A stretch of DNA of 64,000 nucleotides from Candidatus Xiphinematobacter sp. GTDB taxonomy: Bacteria > Verrucomicrobiota > Verrucomicrobiia > Chthoniobacterales > Xiphinematobacteraceae. Below, in pieces: positions 8,309 through 17,564 of the stretch. Positions within the stretch are counted from its first letter, which is position 1, and every line of letters begins with the position of its first letter. A program made the position numbers and the translations under genes. The stretch covers positions 492,673 through 556,672 of the forward strand of contig CP068473.1 in the NCBI GenBank assembly GCA_016766635.1. The letters are read 5' to 3'. Under the pieces are notes generated by a model. That model had not been told where the DNA came from and did not search any database. It saw only the letters and a list, made by a program, of their open reading frames with translations.

Positions 8309-10702
8309 TTAAGAAGTCTTCTGTCTGAGGTCTTTTGTACCGGCCTCTTGCTGCTCCTTTTGCACAGAACCGAATTCCGTAAGAATTTCTCTGTCCCCTG
8401 TCCCATACTTCGACCCGAGGACCCTCTTTCGTTCTAGGAAGCCTATTATCCTTGCAGCTCGCGTATAGCCAAGCCTTAATCGCCTTTGCAACATGGAAAT
8501 AGATACTTTCTGTTCTTGCTGGATAATTGAGATGCTTTTTTGGATCAGTACCTTGTCTTCTTCTGCGAGACCTTCTTCATGGATGGCAGATTCTTCCTCT
8601 AATTTCTCCTGAATGGAACGGTCGTAGTTTGGAGGTAATTGTGAGGAGATGAATTTTACCAAGCGCTGAGCCTCTTCATCGGTAACTAACGCTCCCTGGG
8701 CCCGCAGCAATCTGGAGGAACTTGCGGACAAATAGAGCATATCTCCTTGCCCTAGTAGCCTCTCTGCCCCGCTCTCATCTAAGATCACACGGCTATCAAT
8801 TCTTGAAGCGACCTGAAAGGCAATTCGGGACGGAATATTCGCCTTGATAAGTCCAGTTAACACCTCTACTCGAGGAGTTTGTGTGGAAACAATTAAGTGG
8901 ATACCGGCAGCACGAGCCATTTGAGCAATGCGTATAATAACACTTTCCACCTCGGAGGATGCTGTTTGCATTAGGTCGGCCAGCTCGTCGATGATGACTA
9001 CAATATACTCTAAATGTTCTCGAGTCCCCTCTCCGTTTTTCTGAAAAGCATGAGCTGTTTCAAGCGTATCCATCCGGGTACTATCCAAATTTTGACAGGA
9101 CTTGTAGTTCGATCTTTCTGATAACTTATTTCTAGAGTGTGCGTTAAACCCTTGGATGTTTCGTACTCCACACGCGGCAAAAATTCGGTATCGGTTCTCC
9201 ATTACTCCTACAAGCCAGCGGAGTGTAGTGAGGGCATGCTTGGGGTTTGTAACTACAGGCGTGATTAGGTGTGGAAGTGGATTAAAACTTTGAAGCTCAA
9301 CCACTTTAGGATCGATCATAATAAAGCGCAGATTTTTAGGAGAATAGTGAAAGATAAGGCTGGCTATTATCGTGCTGATGCAGACACTCTTTCCACTACC
9401 TGTGGTACCTGCCAAAAGGAGATGTGGCATCTTTGCCAAATCAGCTAACAGAGTATTCCCATAGATGTCCTTTCCTAGGGCAATAGGAAGGCTTGCCTTG
9501 GATTGAGTCCAGGCTTGTGTTTCCAAGAGCTCACGCAAAGTGACTTTTACCCTTTCAGCATTAGTAATCTCAATGCCTATGGTATCTCTGCCTGGAATCG
9601 GGGCCAGGATCCTGATGTCTTCGGCACGCGTAGCGCGGGCAATATCCTTCTCTAGGCTGAGAATGCGGTCCACACGAATGCCCTCAGCAGGATAAATTTC
9701 GTATCGGGTGATGGCAGGTCCTTTTGTGATTTCACCTGATCTTGCTTCAATAGAAAATTGCCGAAGTACTTGAAGGATAATCCTTTGAGTATCTTGAAGT
9801 GCTATAGGACCAGTGGGTGTACCCCTAGGAGGATCAAGAAGATCTATAGGAGGTAACACATAGCAGTCCTTTGACACTAAACAGACTGAGCCATCATCGA
9901 GTCGCTTCCCTCTAGAAGAAATTAACGGGGATATTGGAACGGAGGTATCGATGACTCTTGGATCTTGTTGAAGAGGGGTCCCCGAGGGGAGCAGAATAGA
10001 GGTCTCTTGCGTGAGATGTCTCCTTGGCCCTTTTTCTGGCTTATTGGCCTGCTTTTCAAGCACTTTCCTCCGAATTTTTATTCGGGATAACCCATCCAGT
10101 TGGTGGAAGTTTTTTTTTCGTTTCTTCTGAAAAAGGGCAGTGAGAGCTGAGGCCGTTTTTCGGAGAAAGTCAACTGGATGAAGCCCAGTAGCAAAGATTA
10201 GGCTAGTAACATAGAGAGCCAAGAGTACCATCGTCGCTCCAACTGTCCCAAAGGGGACAAAAGCCTGAGAAAGGGCGCGTCCAAACCACCCGCCAGGGCC
10301 CTCTCCAATTCCTCCCCCATCCCAGCTACGGAAGAACCATGGCTGGCGTTCGGCTAGAGCACAGAAGCTTAGCAGAAGGACCAACCCCCATCCTATACGT
10401 TCTTTAAAGAAAAAAAGCGGTTGGATAGCCTTGCTGACTCCAAATATAGCCAACAGCATAGAAATTAGATAGGCACCCAATCCAAAAAGAAAATAACCGT
10501 AACCAGCATACACTGCCCCCACCAAACCGATATAGTTTCTTATACAAGGGTTGCAGGGGACAGTCGCTGAAATAAGAGGGCAGTGGGGCGGAATATCACC
10601 TGGATCGTAGGAAATTAAGGCTAAAAGGAGCAAAGCTGCGGTACCAAGCAAGAGGAAGCTGCTAATTTCGTGACATGGCCTAGCATGGCGCTGACGATTC
10701 AT
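8309..10702 (-). CDS. ftsK: DNA translocase FtsK
   Basis: FtsK is an inner-membrane, septum-located DNA pump that clears and resolves chromosome termini at division. The 797-residue protein starts with about four membrane segments within the first 180 residues. A short basic linker follows, far shorter than in E. coli. The motor domain has Walker A GTTGSGKS near residue 431 and Walker B VVIIDELADLM. At the C-terminus (about 700-770) is the winged-helix gamma domain that recognises polar DNA sequences, including the segment LGYTRAARIIGFLE. An insertion rich in Ser and Asn precedes Walker B. A small open frame (10711-10980) ends 8 bases upstream. Confidence 0.95.
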   Translation of the reverse strand: MNRQRHARPCHEISSFLLLGTAALLLLALISYDPGDIPPHCPLISATVPCNPCIRNYIGLVGAVYAGYGYFLFGLGAYLISMLLAIFGVSKAIQPLFFFKERIGWGLVLLLSFCALAERQPWFFRSWDGGGIGEGPGGWFGRALSQAFVPFGTVGATMVLLALYVTSLIFATGLHPVDFLRKTASALTALFQKKRKKNFHQLDGLSRIKIRRKVLEKQANKPEKGPRRHLTQETSILLPSGTPLQQDPRVIDTSVPISPLISSRGKRLDDGSVCLVSKDCYVLPPIDLLDPPRGTPTGPIALQDTQRIILQVLRQFSIEARSGEITKGPAITRYEIYPAEGIRVDRILSLEKDIARATRAEDIRILAPIPGRDTIGIEITNAERVKVTLRELLETQAWTQSKASLPIALGKDIYGNTLLADLAKMPHLLLAGTTGSGKSVCISTIIASLIFHYSPKNLRFIMIDPKVVELQSFNPLPHLITPVVTNPKHALTTLRWLVGVMENRYRIFAACGVRNIQGFNAHSRNKLSERSNYKSCQNLDSTRMDTLETAHAFQKNGEGTREHLEYIVVIIDELADLMQTASSEVESVIIRIAQMARAAGIHLIVSTQTPRVEVLTGLIKANIPSRIAFQVASRIDSRVILDESGAERLLGQGDMLYLSASSSRLLRAQGALVTDEEAQRLVKFISSQLPPNYDRSIQEKLEEESAIHEEGLAEEDKVLIQKSISIIQQEQKVSISMLQRRLRLGYTRAARIIGFLERKRVLGSKYGTGDREILTEFGSVQKEQQEAGTKDLRQKTS

Positions 10703-10710
10703 AAAAAAGT

Positions 10711-10980
10711 TTATTTTCCTTTCCGTCTGAACTGTTTCTCTAAATCAAAAGTTTCCTGCCCATCATTGTATAAATGAGCAGGGAGCAAACAAGCAGGGCA
10801 ACGCGCTACTGCCCGCAAAAAGGGGGGTCTTTCGTCCAAATAGAGCTTTAGTGTCGGGGGCGTTGCAGAGCTTATCAACCTTGAAGAGATTCCGTGGATC
10901 TTTGCAGGGTCACGACGCTCGACTTGCTGTATATTTAAAAGCAAAAGGGGCCGGATGGTGGCTAAAAGGCTTGCGAGCAT
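10711..10980 (-). CDS. Hypothetical small protein with a CPAC motif
   Basis: This 89-codon frame ends 8 bases before the ftsK start on the same strand. The product has a hydrophobic N-terminal stretch (LLATIRPLLLL) and a CPAC pair near residue 61 that could bind metal or form a disulfide, then a basic tail ending RRKGK. No Shine-Dalgarno is evident and no family was recognised. It could be a real gene cotranscribed with ftsK, the 3' remnant of a longer decayed gene, or chance. Confidence 0.35.
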   Translation of the reverse strand: MLASLLATIRPLLLLNIQQVERRDPAKIHGISSRLISSATPPTLKLYLDERPPFLRAVARCPACLLPAHLYNDGQETFDLEKQFRRKGK

Positions 10981-11361
10981 GTCAAGGGGATTGTTTGGAT
11001 CTTTTCTCTTTTACAGGAGGGTTTTATTTATTGCCTCTTCTGTCGCTCGTAAAAACAAGCTGATTGAGCCACCCGAAAAGCTCGTGGCTAGCCGCATAAT
11101 AGGTCCTTAGGAGTCGCCTCTGGGAAGAGGTCTCCTTCCCTCTGTTTTTCCCATCTAAAAGCAGACACCATTTATGGTAAAGACTGCTCCCCAGATTCCG
11201 CTCACCAAGAAATTGAGGAGGGGCCACGGGAATCGTATAAGTTGTATCTCTTTTGCATTGCTGTTGTAAAAGGCAAGTAGACCTTTTAAGAGATGGAGTG
11301 GGCATAGTTTATGAGGTTAGTGTTACTTCATGGGTCTTAGTAGTCGCTATATAGTTAGTTA
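10981..11361. other. Gap upstream of the metal transporter operon
   Basis: No recognisable gene is present. A minus-strand open frame of 93 codons (11024-11305) has no known similarity and no ribosome binding site. The promoter of the metal transporter operon should lie in the last 100 bases, but no Zur- or MntR-type operator could be picked out with confidence. Confidence 0.4.
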
Positions 11362-12195
11362 ATGATAAGGCATTTCCTCACCTTCTTTGGTTTTTTCTTT
11401 TCCATTGGCCATGTCTTTGCAGCTATCCAGATTGTAGCGGTAGAGAATTTCTACGGGAAAATTGCCAAACAGATTGGAGGTTCCTCCGTGGCAGTTGATA
11501 GCATCCTTGGGAATCCTAATCAGAACCCTCATGAGTTTCAGACAGATGCCGCTACTGTGAAAGCAATCGCTAGCGCAGATATCCTTATCTACAATGGCTT
11601 GGGGTATGACGATTGGGTAGAGAAGCTCTTAAGGGTGAATGGAAAGCCATATTGTAAGACTATTAAGGTGGCAGATCTCGTTAGGGTGAAAATGGGGCAA
11701 AATCCCCACATTTGGTATGATCCGGAAACCATGTCTATGCTGGCAACACGACTCGCGCAAATTCTGAATAAATCGGCAGCTGCAGAGGCCTTTGAGAAAT
11801 CTATGCAGCCGTTGCGAGAAAAAATTTCCGCTCTCCGCGGCAAGACTTCTGGACTGAAAGTAACTGCCACTGAATCCATTTTTGGATATATGGCCCGCTC
11901 TCTAGGATGGGAAATGCTTAATTACGACTATCAACAAACAACAGTGAATAATGCGGAGCCTTGCTTTCAACAGAGTGTGAACTTCGAAAAAGCCCTCACT
12001 GAAGGCCAAGCAAAAGTCCTCTTCTACAATAGCCAGGTGCAAAATCCTTCCGCAAAACGGATGCAATCCATTGCCAAAAGACATGGGATAGCTGTAGTGG
12101 GAATTACAGAGACTCAACCACATTATTTTCTCACTTACGTGGATTGGATGCTTTGGGAATTATCGATGATAGAAGGGGTGCTCAGTCTTAAATAG
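11362..12195 (+). CDS. Zn/Mn ABC transporter substrate-binding protein (ZnuA/TroA/PsaA family)
   Basis: This 277-residue periplasmic metal-binding protein delivers Zn2+ or Mn2+ to the ABC transporter encoded by the next two genes. It starts with a signal peptide (FLTFFGFFFSIGHVFA). Metal ligands seen are His in NPHEF and His in NPHIWYDPE. The third position reads TESIFGYM, where zinc-specific members usually have His and manganese-type PsaA has Glu. There is no His-rich loop of the kind found in ZnuA, so manganese or mixed specificity is plausible. The stop TAG overlaps the GTG start of the ATPase gene by one base, showing tight coupling. Confidence 0.88.
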   Translation: MIRHFLTFFGFFFSIGHVFAAIQIVAVENFYGKIAKQIGGSSVAVDSILGNPNQNPHEFQTDAATVKAIASADILIYNGLGYDDWVEKLLRVNGKPYCKTIKVADLVRVKMGQNPHIWYDPETMSMLATRLAQILNKSAAAEAFEKSMQPLREKISALRGKTSGLKVTATESIFGYMARSLGWEMLNYDYQQTTVNNAEPCFQQSVNFEKALTEGQAKVLFYNSQVQNPSAKRMQSIAKRHGIAVVGITETQPHYFLTYVDWMLWELSMIEGVLSLK

Positions 12196-12986
12196 TGGCT
12201 AACGGTTTATCAATAACCGACGTTGGTGTTTGCTTGGGTAGAACCCAGATCCTTAGTACCGTCACCGCAGAAGTCAAAGTTGGGGAATTTGTTGGCATTT
12301 TTGGTCCTAACGGCGCTGGCAAGTCTACCCTAGTGAAGTGCATTCTTGGGTTGCTTCCACTAGCTTCAGGAAGAATTTCTGTCTTTGGCAGCCCCCCAGG
12401 TCGTGAGAATCGTCACATTGGCTACATGCCACAATCTCAGAATAATCTGGAGAGCACAGCCCTAAGCGCGTTCTCAGTAGTGGCTGCTATTGCAAATGGA
12501 AACCGTTGGGGGTTACCTTGGTGCGGCATGGCTCTTAAGAATGAGGTGATTAAATCCCTCCATCTAGTAGGCGCGGCTCATTACGCTCATCGTCCTTTTT
12601 CGGTGCTTTCCAACGGAGAGAGGCAGTGCGTTGCGCTTGCCCAAGCGCTACTGGGAAAACCTAGGCTTCTTATTCTTGATGAACCTCTCGCCAACCTCGA
12701 TCCGCATAACCAGATACTTCTTATTAAATGTATCCAAAAGATTAGAAAATCTGCTGGAACCACTGTGCTTTTTATTGCCCATGACGTTAATCCCCTCCTT
12801 GATGTAATGGATCAGGTTCTCTATATGGCTGGAGGAACTGCTACTCTAGGTCCTGTTGAAAAGGTATTCACCAGTGAAGTGTTAAGCGGTCTCTACCGCA
12901 CAAAAATTCACGTTATCCGTGCAAGGGGAAGGATCTTCGTTGTCAGCGCGGAGGGAAACGTAACAGAGACTATTCGCCATGCTTAA
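12195..12986 (+). CDS. Zn/Mn ABC transporter ATP-binding protein
   Basis: This is the cytoplasmic ATPase of the metal importer, 263 residues long. It shows Walker A GPNGAGKST (about 38-46), the Q-loop YMPQ, the ABC signature LSNGERQ, Walker B LLILDEPLANLD and the switch His in FIAHD. The GTG start overlaps the binding-protein stop (TAGTG). The 3' end overlaps the permease gene by 8 bases, so the three genes form one translationally coupled operon. Confidence 0.92.
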   Translation: MANGLSITDVGVCLGRTQILSTVTAEVKVGEFVGIFGPNGAGKSTLVKCILGLLPLASGRISVFGSPPGRENRHIGYMPQSQNNLESTALSAFSVVAAIANGNRWGLPWCGMALKNEVIKSLHLVGAAHYAHRPFSVLSNGERQCVALAQALLGKPRLLILDEPLANLDPHNQILLIKCIQKIRKSAGTTVLFIAHDVNPLLDVMDQVLYMAGGTATLGPVEKVFTSEVLSGLYRTKIHVIRARGRIFVVSAEGNVTETIRHA

Positions 12987-13797
12987 ACTCTTGCTAGAGT
13001 ATTTTTCGTACGATTTTGTGTGTAATGCGTTTATAGCTGGCTCCCTGGTTGGTATACTAGGGGCGGTAGTGGGGTATTTCGTCGTGATTCGCAATGTCAG
13101 TTTTGCAGCACACGCTTTGGCACACATTGGATTTAGTGGAGCGACGGGTGCAGCCCTTTTTGGGATTAATCCCCTCAATGGTATGCTGATAATCTCCTTA
13201 CTAGCAGGCATTGGGATGGGCATTTCAGGCAGTCGTATTCAGCAAAGTGGACAGGCTGTTGGAATGGTGCTTTCCGTTTGCCTGGGTGTGGGCACCCTCT
13301 TTCTAGCCTTCTACAAGGGTTTTGCTGGACAGGCCGCAGCAATCTTATTTGGAAATATTTTTGGTGTCTCTAGACAGCAACTCATCCAGATTGTTACTCT
13401 CGCCGGGGTAGCGCTCTTCGTCTTAGGTTTTCTTTCTAGAAAACTACTTTTTGCTAGCGTGCGACCTGATCTCGCTGAGGCGCGCGGCATCTCGCTTTTA
13501 TCGCTTTCGGTGAGTTTTATGGGAGTCTTGGCAATCTCCGTGACTCTAGCCAGTCAAATTGTGGGCATCCTCCTCGTCTTTGCCCTAATGGTAGGTCCAG
13601 CTGGAATCGCTTCTAGGATATTTCACGGATTCTGGACGGCCAATTTGGCGGGAATATGTTTTGCTCTCAGCGCGGTTTGGTGCGGCATCCTGATGGCTTG
13701 CTTGACAAATTGGCCCCCCAGTTTTTGGATTACCGCTATCCTCTTTATTTTTTATCTTGTTTCAGAGGCCCTCTGCCGTTTCGTCCTACAGAGATAG
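12979..13797 (+). CDS. Zn/Mn ABC transporter permease (ABC-3 family)
   Basis: This 272-residue integral membrane protein has about eight hydrophobic segments and the layout of the ZnuB/TroC/MntB family, including the N-terminal VIRNVSFAAHALAHIGFSG segment found in these permeases. It forms the membrane channel of the importer, probably as a homodimer. The ATG lies inside the end of the ATPase gene. It is the last gene of the operon. Confidence 0.92.
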   Translation: MLKLLLEYFSYDFVCNAFIAGSLVGILGAVVGYFVVIRNVSFAAHALAHIGFSGATGAALFGINPLNGMLIISLLAGIGMGISGSRIQQSGQAVGMVLSVCLGVGTLFLAFYKGFAGQAAAILFGNIFGVSRQQLIQIVTLAGVALFVLGFLSRKLLFASVRPDLAEARGISLLSLSVSFMGVLAISVTLASQIVGILLVFALMVGPAGIASRIFHGFWTANLAGICFALSAVWCGILMACLTNWPPSFWITAILFIFYLVSEALCRFVLQR

Positions 13798-14025
13798 GCC
13801 ACGGGGATGAGATGGAAGTACAATTAGTAAAGCCGCCAAGGGGATTTGAGCTAAAATTATATGTCTCACACATCACGGAGCATGTAGCGACAACAAACAA
13901 GTTGCTCTGAGGGGAACCTTATGGAGGAAAGCGATACAAAAAGGGGACTGCGAATTGAGAGAGTACACCAGAACCAGAAAATATAATTTGAGATGAGAGG
14001 AAAAACCCCCCTCGCAGTGCGTCCC

Positions 14026-14535
14026 TTAGGAAGGGAGGCTTCGGGGAGGGTTATCCGAGGCTCCCATTTCTGCCTGGAAAAAAGTGGCGCCAGGTGGGGA
14101 AATGTGGCTCTCATTGGGGGGGGGGTGGAGAGCAAGGGACAAAGTCTCCCAGGGGAGGGTGGCACACCTGACCCGTTGGGGGAATTGATATATCCCTCCA
14201 AGTACTTTGAGGCGGTCCGGAAGCCTCTCCGGAAAAATACCTTCCACCGCCATTCTTCGAAAATCCATGGCTACTCTAAGGGCTTGCGCCCTGACCAGTC
14301 CCTTGACCTCATCGGTCATAATAGAGGCTGAAGCTGTGCAAACAGCACAGGCACTCGAGTTAAACTTTATTTCCTGGATTATATCGCCCTGTAATACCAA
14401 TTGAATCTGGATCGAATCCCCGCAAGAAGCGTTTTGCCCGCTGGCACCATGGGTAGCCATTTCCAGATATCCGAAATTTCTTGGACGTCTAGAATGCTGG
14501 AGAATAACTTCCTGATAGATCTCGGTATCCATCAA
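14026..14535 (-). CDS. sufU: SufU-type iron-sulfur/sulfur-transfer protein
   Basis: SufU takes sulfur from the SufS cysteine desulfurase for iron-sulfur cluster assembly. The three conserved Cys of the U-type fold are present: NASCGD (Cys38, with zinc-ligand Asp40), SACAVC (Cys63) and RVRCATLPW (Cys124). An additional Cys66 replaces the usual Ser after Cys63. The normal domain ends near residue 136, but the frame continues for about 30 residues of Pro/Ser-rich sequence. That tail may be translated non-coding DNA after loss of the original stop. The gene overlaps the end of sufS by 4 bases (ATGA), so the two are coupled. Confidence 0.9.
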   Translation of the reverse strand: MMDTEIYQEVILQHSRRPRNFGYLEMATHGASGQNASCGDSIQIQLVLQGDIIQEIKFNSSACAVCTASASIMTDEVKGLVRAQALRVAMDFRRMAVEGIFPERLPDRLKVLGGIYQFPQRVRCATLPWETLSLALHPPPNESHISPPGATFFQAEMGASDNPPRSLPS

Positions 14536-15764
14536 TGGGTAAAGAAAGCAATGGCCTCACGCACTCCCTCCAGGAGTCTGGAAACTTCCCGGCGGGTATT
14601 GTAAAGGTAAAAACTAGCTCGGCTACTGGAAGGTACACCCAGCTTGCGCATCAGCGGTTGTGCACAATGATGTCCTGCTCGTAAAGCAAGGCCACGCGAG
14701 TTCAGAAAGAATACTAAATCGTGGGCATGGATTCCTTCAACAGAGAAGGTTACTAAGCCTGCACGACCTAAGGGAGGACCGAACACGTGGAGTCCCTTGA
14801 TTTGGCGTAAGCCCTCAGCAGCTTCCTCAGCTAAAGCAGTAGAATGTTGAGCAATTTTATCGCGGCCTATACTGTCCACAAAATCCATAGCGGCGTGGAG
14901 ACCAACCGCTTCAATAATGGGAGGAGTGCCGGCCTCAAACCGCGCTGGTGGGGTGCGGAAGGTCACCCAGTGAAAGTTGACACTGTCTACCATCTCTCCC
15001 CCATATTGCCAAGGGGGCATTTCAAGAAGGAGTTCATAGCGTCCATAGAGTATTCCAATACCAGTAGGACCGCACATTTTATGGCCGGAACAAGCCAGGA
15101 AGTCGCAGCCCATCCTGCTAGTATTCAGCGGCATATGTCCGGCAGACTGTGCCGCATCGACCACTGTAGTAACTCCTTGCTCTCTGGCGAGAGTGCAAAA
15201 CTCTTCCGCAGACTGAATTGATCCTAGAACGTTAGAGACATGTGCGAAGGCAAAGAGCCGCGGCCCCTGACACAGGAGCTGACGGAGGCGCCTTACGTCC
15301 AGTCCCTGTGTCACTGGATCAAGTGGAGTGTAAACCACTGTAGCATGCTTGCGTTGAGCCAGTTGGAACCAAGGAACAAGATTACTATGATGCTCCAGTT
15401 CTGTAAGAAGTAGCATATCGCCCTCCTTGACATTACATTCCCCCCAGGTATTTGCTAAGAGATTAAGCGCCGAAGTAGTGCCGGATGTAAAGATGATGGA
15501 TTCTTCCTTGGCCCCTAGGTAACGAGCGGCGCGCCGGCGTGCTGCCTCGTAGGCTACTGTGGCACGTTCGCTTAGCTCGTGCATTCCACGGTGCACGTTT
15601 GCATACTCGTGACGGGAGAACTCTGCCATCCTTTGGATGACCGCTTCTGGCTTTTGAGTACTCGCTGCGTTATCCAAATAGGCAATCTGCACATCGTCCC
15701 TACCTCTTACAAACTCCTTGAGTGCCGGGAACTCCCCCCTTAATGAGTCGAGCGTAGAGTGCAT
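14532..15764 (-). CDS. sufS: Cysteine desulfurase SufS
   Basis: SufS is a PLP enzyme that removes sulfur from L-cysteine, producing alanine and an enzyme persulfide. The 410-residue protein has the PLP-lysine motif SGHKMCGPTGIG (Lys229), the conserved ELEHHSN segment (122-128) and the active-site loop RAGHHCAQP with Cys367, as in the type II SufS/CsdA group. It is translated just ahead of sufU. No sufB, sufC or sufD is visible in this window; the 1.1 kb upstream holds nothing recognisable, so the rest of the pathway must be elsewhere. Confidence 0.95.
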   Translation of the reverse strand: MHSTLDSLRGEFPALKEFVRGRDDVQIAYLDNAASTQKPEAVIQRMAEFSRHEYANVHRGMHELSERATVAYEAARRRAARYLGAKEESIIFTSGTTSALNLLANTWGECNVKEGDMLLLTELEHHSNLVPWFQLAQRKHATVVYTPLDPVTQGLDVRRLRQLLCQGPRLFAFAHVSNVLGSIQSAEEFCTLAREQGVTTVVDAAQSAGHMPLNTSRMGCDFLACSGHKMCGPTGIGILYGRYELLLEMPPWQYGGEMVDSVNFHWVTFRTPPARFEAGTPPIIEAVGLHAAMDFVDSIGRDKIAQHSTALAEEAAEGLRQIKGLHVFGPPLGRAGLVTFSVEGIHAHDLVFFLNSRGLALRAGHHCAQPLMRKLGVPSSSRASFYLYNTRREVSRLLEGVREAIAFFTH

Positions 15765-16922
15765 GTCTTAATTTAAGAGTGAACCCAAGATTCTCCAGTG
15801 GTTACATCTAAGCCAGCCTCGTCTTGCTGTCTTTTTCCTGTCTTGTCCTGTCGGGCAGCTTTCTTAGACACTTTGCTCAGCAAAGTAGCAGAAAGGCAGC
15901 AAATAGAATCGGCACTGAAAAGGAGTAGTGTACATGTTCCCTGTGCTTGCGCAACGAAGTTGTGCCTTCCCGCCCGTTACCCTTCACGCAGCTAGCGGGA
16001 TTCACTTGTCATTTTCCGTAGAGTATAAGGCCAGTCAATGTCTGCCCATCCAACAGGTGTCAGAAGACCCACGACAAGCAATGTTTGAAAGGGCGCCTGC
16101 CAAAGTTACTCTGGGATAAAATATATCGGAATCATAGGATTCCAAGGAAGAGTTGTACGATCCCAAACGGAAAGCGACATCTGCTCTCATTCCACCTTCA
16201 GGCTAGGTAGCAACCACTTTAACTATGGTGCAGGGATATTTCCTACTTACAGGCTGTAGTCGCGGCCCTCCACATCTCTCGCGTGGCAGATGCGGCCGGC
16301 CCTAACTGGGAGTTGGCTCTGGCAGCCCAGCCGAGATGGCCCTCCTCCTCCTTTAACGTCAGGCGTATGTAGTTTCCTAAGCTTTCCTAAGTTGCCTAAG
16401 CTTTCCTACAGAATGTAAACGGAGCTCGGAGCTGAATCCATAGTTGATGGGTTAGATGACTCACCGCCTTATTGCCGACAGGCCCAGAAAGATGAGTAAG
16501 AGGAATCAATGGAGGGATTAGATCAAGCCGTGGGGCTAAGCTAGCTGGTGATTCCTGCTTCCGAGCGTTGTTGATACCAACCCACCCATCTCCTGCTCGT
16601 GCGCAGACATCCGGAAGCCACACCTCCAGAATTGAATCTGGAAAATTTTCAGAAAGATCGTCCCTAAAGACTAAAGGGGACGGATCCTGCGCACAAGGAA
16701 CACCACCTGTCTAGATACCAGCGAGCATGATATGGAGCAAGAACACTTAGTTGGGTTGATTATGCAAACTCTTGATTTCTCCAGGGCTGATGCTACCCTG
16801 TGCCTGTTTTGCTAAGCTGTACGAATAACTTATATGGCAGTGGCCGGCTAGTTTTTTCTAGATGAAAATGACTCTCAAAGAGGACTCGTTTTTCGGAATT
16901 GGTTTGTTGCGGAATTTTACCC
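15765..16922. other. Gene-poor gap, about 1.15 kb
   Basis: No known gene is seen. A minus-strand frame just upstream of sufS is open for about 65 codons and ends about 10 bases before the sufS ATG. Its sequence is Lys/Gln/Asp rich at the end, lacks an ATG and matches no Suf protein. A 10-base tandem repeat lies at 16373-16410. The promoters of sufS and clpP must lie here but were not resolved. Confidence 0.45.
16373..16410. repeat. Short tandem repeat, unit about 10 bases
   Basis: Four imperfect copies of TTTCCTAAGC follow one another: tttcctaagc, tttcctaagt, tgcctaagc and tttcctacag. There is no gene on either side within several hundred bases. It could be replication slippage in non-coding DNA. 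Confidence 0.6.
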
Positions 16923-17564
16923 ATGCACTCACCTGCTCATAACAGCATCCTCGTTCCTATTGTCGTCGAGCAAACGGGTCGAGGGGAACGTAGCTATGAT
17001 ATTTATTCCCGTTTGTTAAAGGACCGTATCATTTTCATTGGCACCCCGATTGATGACAATGTTGCGAATTTGGTGATTGCCCAAATGTTGTTTTTGCAAA
17101 TGGAGGATGCGAAGAAGGATATAAGCATCTATATCAACTCTCCCGGTGGGTCTGTGACAGCAGGGTTGGCCATCTATGATACAATGCAGTTCGTGACTTG
17201 TGATGTAACCACCTATTGCATAGGAATTTCTGCCAGCATGGGAGCTGTGCTGTTGGCCGCAGGAGCCAATGGCAAGCGTTACGCGCTACCCAATTCGGAT
17301 ATTATGATCCATCAGGTTTCTGGTGGAGCACACGGGCAGGCCAGCGATGTGGAACGCCAGGTGGAATTCATGTTCAAGCTCAAGAAGCGCCTGAATAGGA
17401 TTCTTTCCTATCATACAGGGAAGCCGGAGGAACTTGTCGAGAAGGATGTGGATAGAGACTATTATATGACAGCGCAAGAAGCAAAAGATTACGGTCTGGT
17501 AGATAAGGTCATTCCTTCCCTAAAAGGGCCTAAAGCTGCCGTTTCCGAAGAGGTAGCTAAGTGA
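16923..17564 (+). CDS. clpP: ATP-dependent Clp protease proteolytic subunit
   Basis: ClpP is the barrel-shaped serine peptidase that degrades proteins unfolded by ClpX or ClpA-type ATPases. From the ATG at 16923 the protein has 213 residues with the full triad: Ser105 in GISASMG, His130 in IMIHQ and Asp179 in KDVDRDYYM. The family motif [11 protein letters not shown] is intact. An upstream TTG at 16899 would add 8 residues but is less likely, since GGAA precedes the ATG. The gene stands alone; its usual partner clpX is not adjacent, but a ClpX-like gene lies at 5306-6892. Confidence 0.95.
   Translation: MHSPAHNSILVPIVVEQTGRGERSYDIYSRLLKDRIIFIGTPIDDNVANLVIAQMLFLQMEDAKKDISIYINSPGGSVTAGLAIYDTMQFVTCDVTTYCIGISASMGAVLLAAGANGKRYALPNSDIMIHQVSGGAHGQASDVERQVEFMFKLKKRLNRILSYHTGKPEELVEKDVDRDYYMTAQEAKDYGLVDKVIPSLKGPKAAVSEEVAK

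Noticed and set aside
15765-16922. A possible sufD or sufB remnant upstream of sufS
   Set aside because: The translated frames show none of the SufB/SufD motifs, so homology cannot be claimed.
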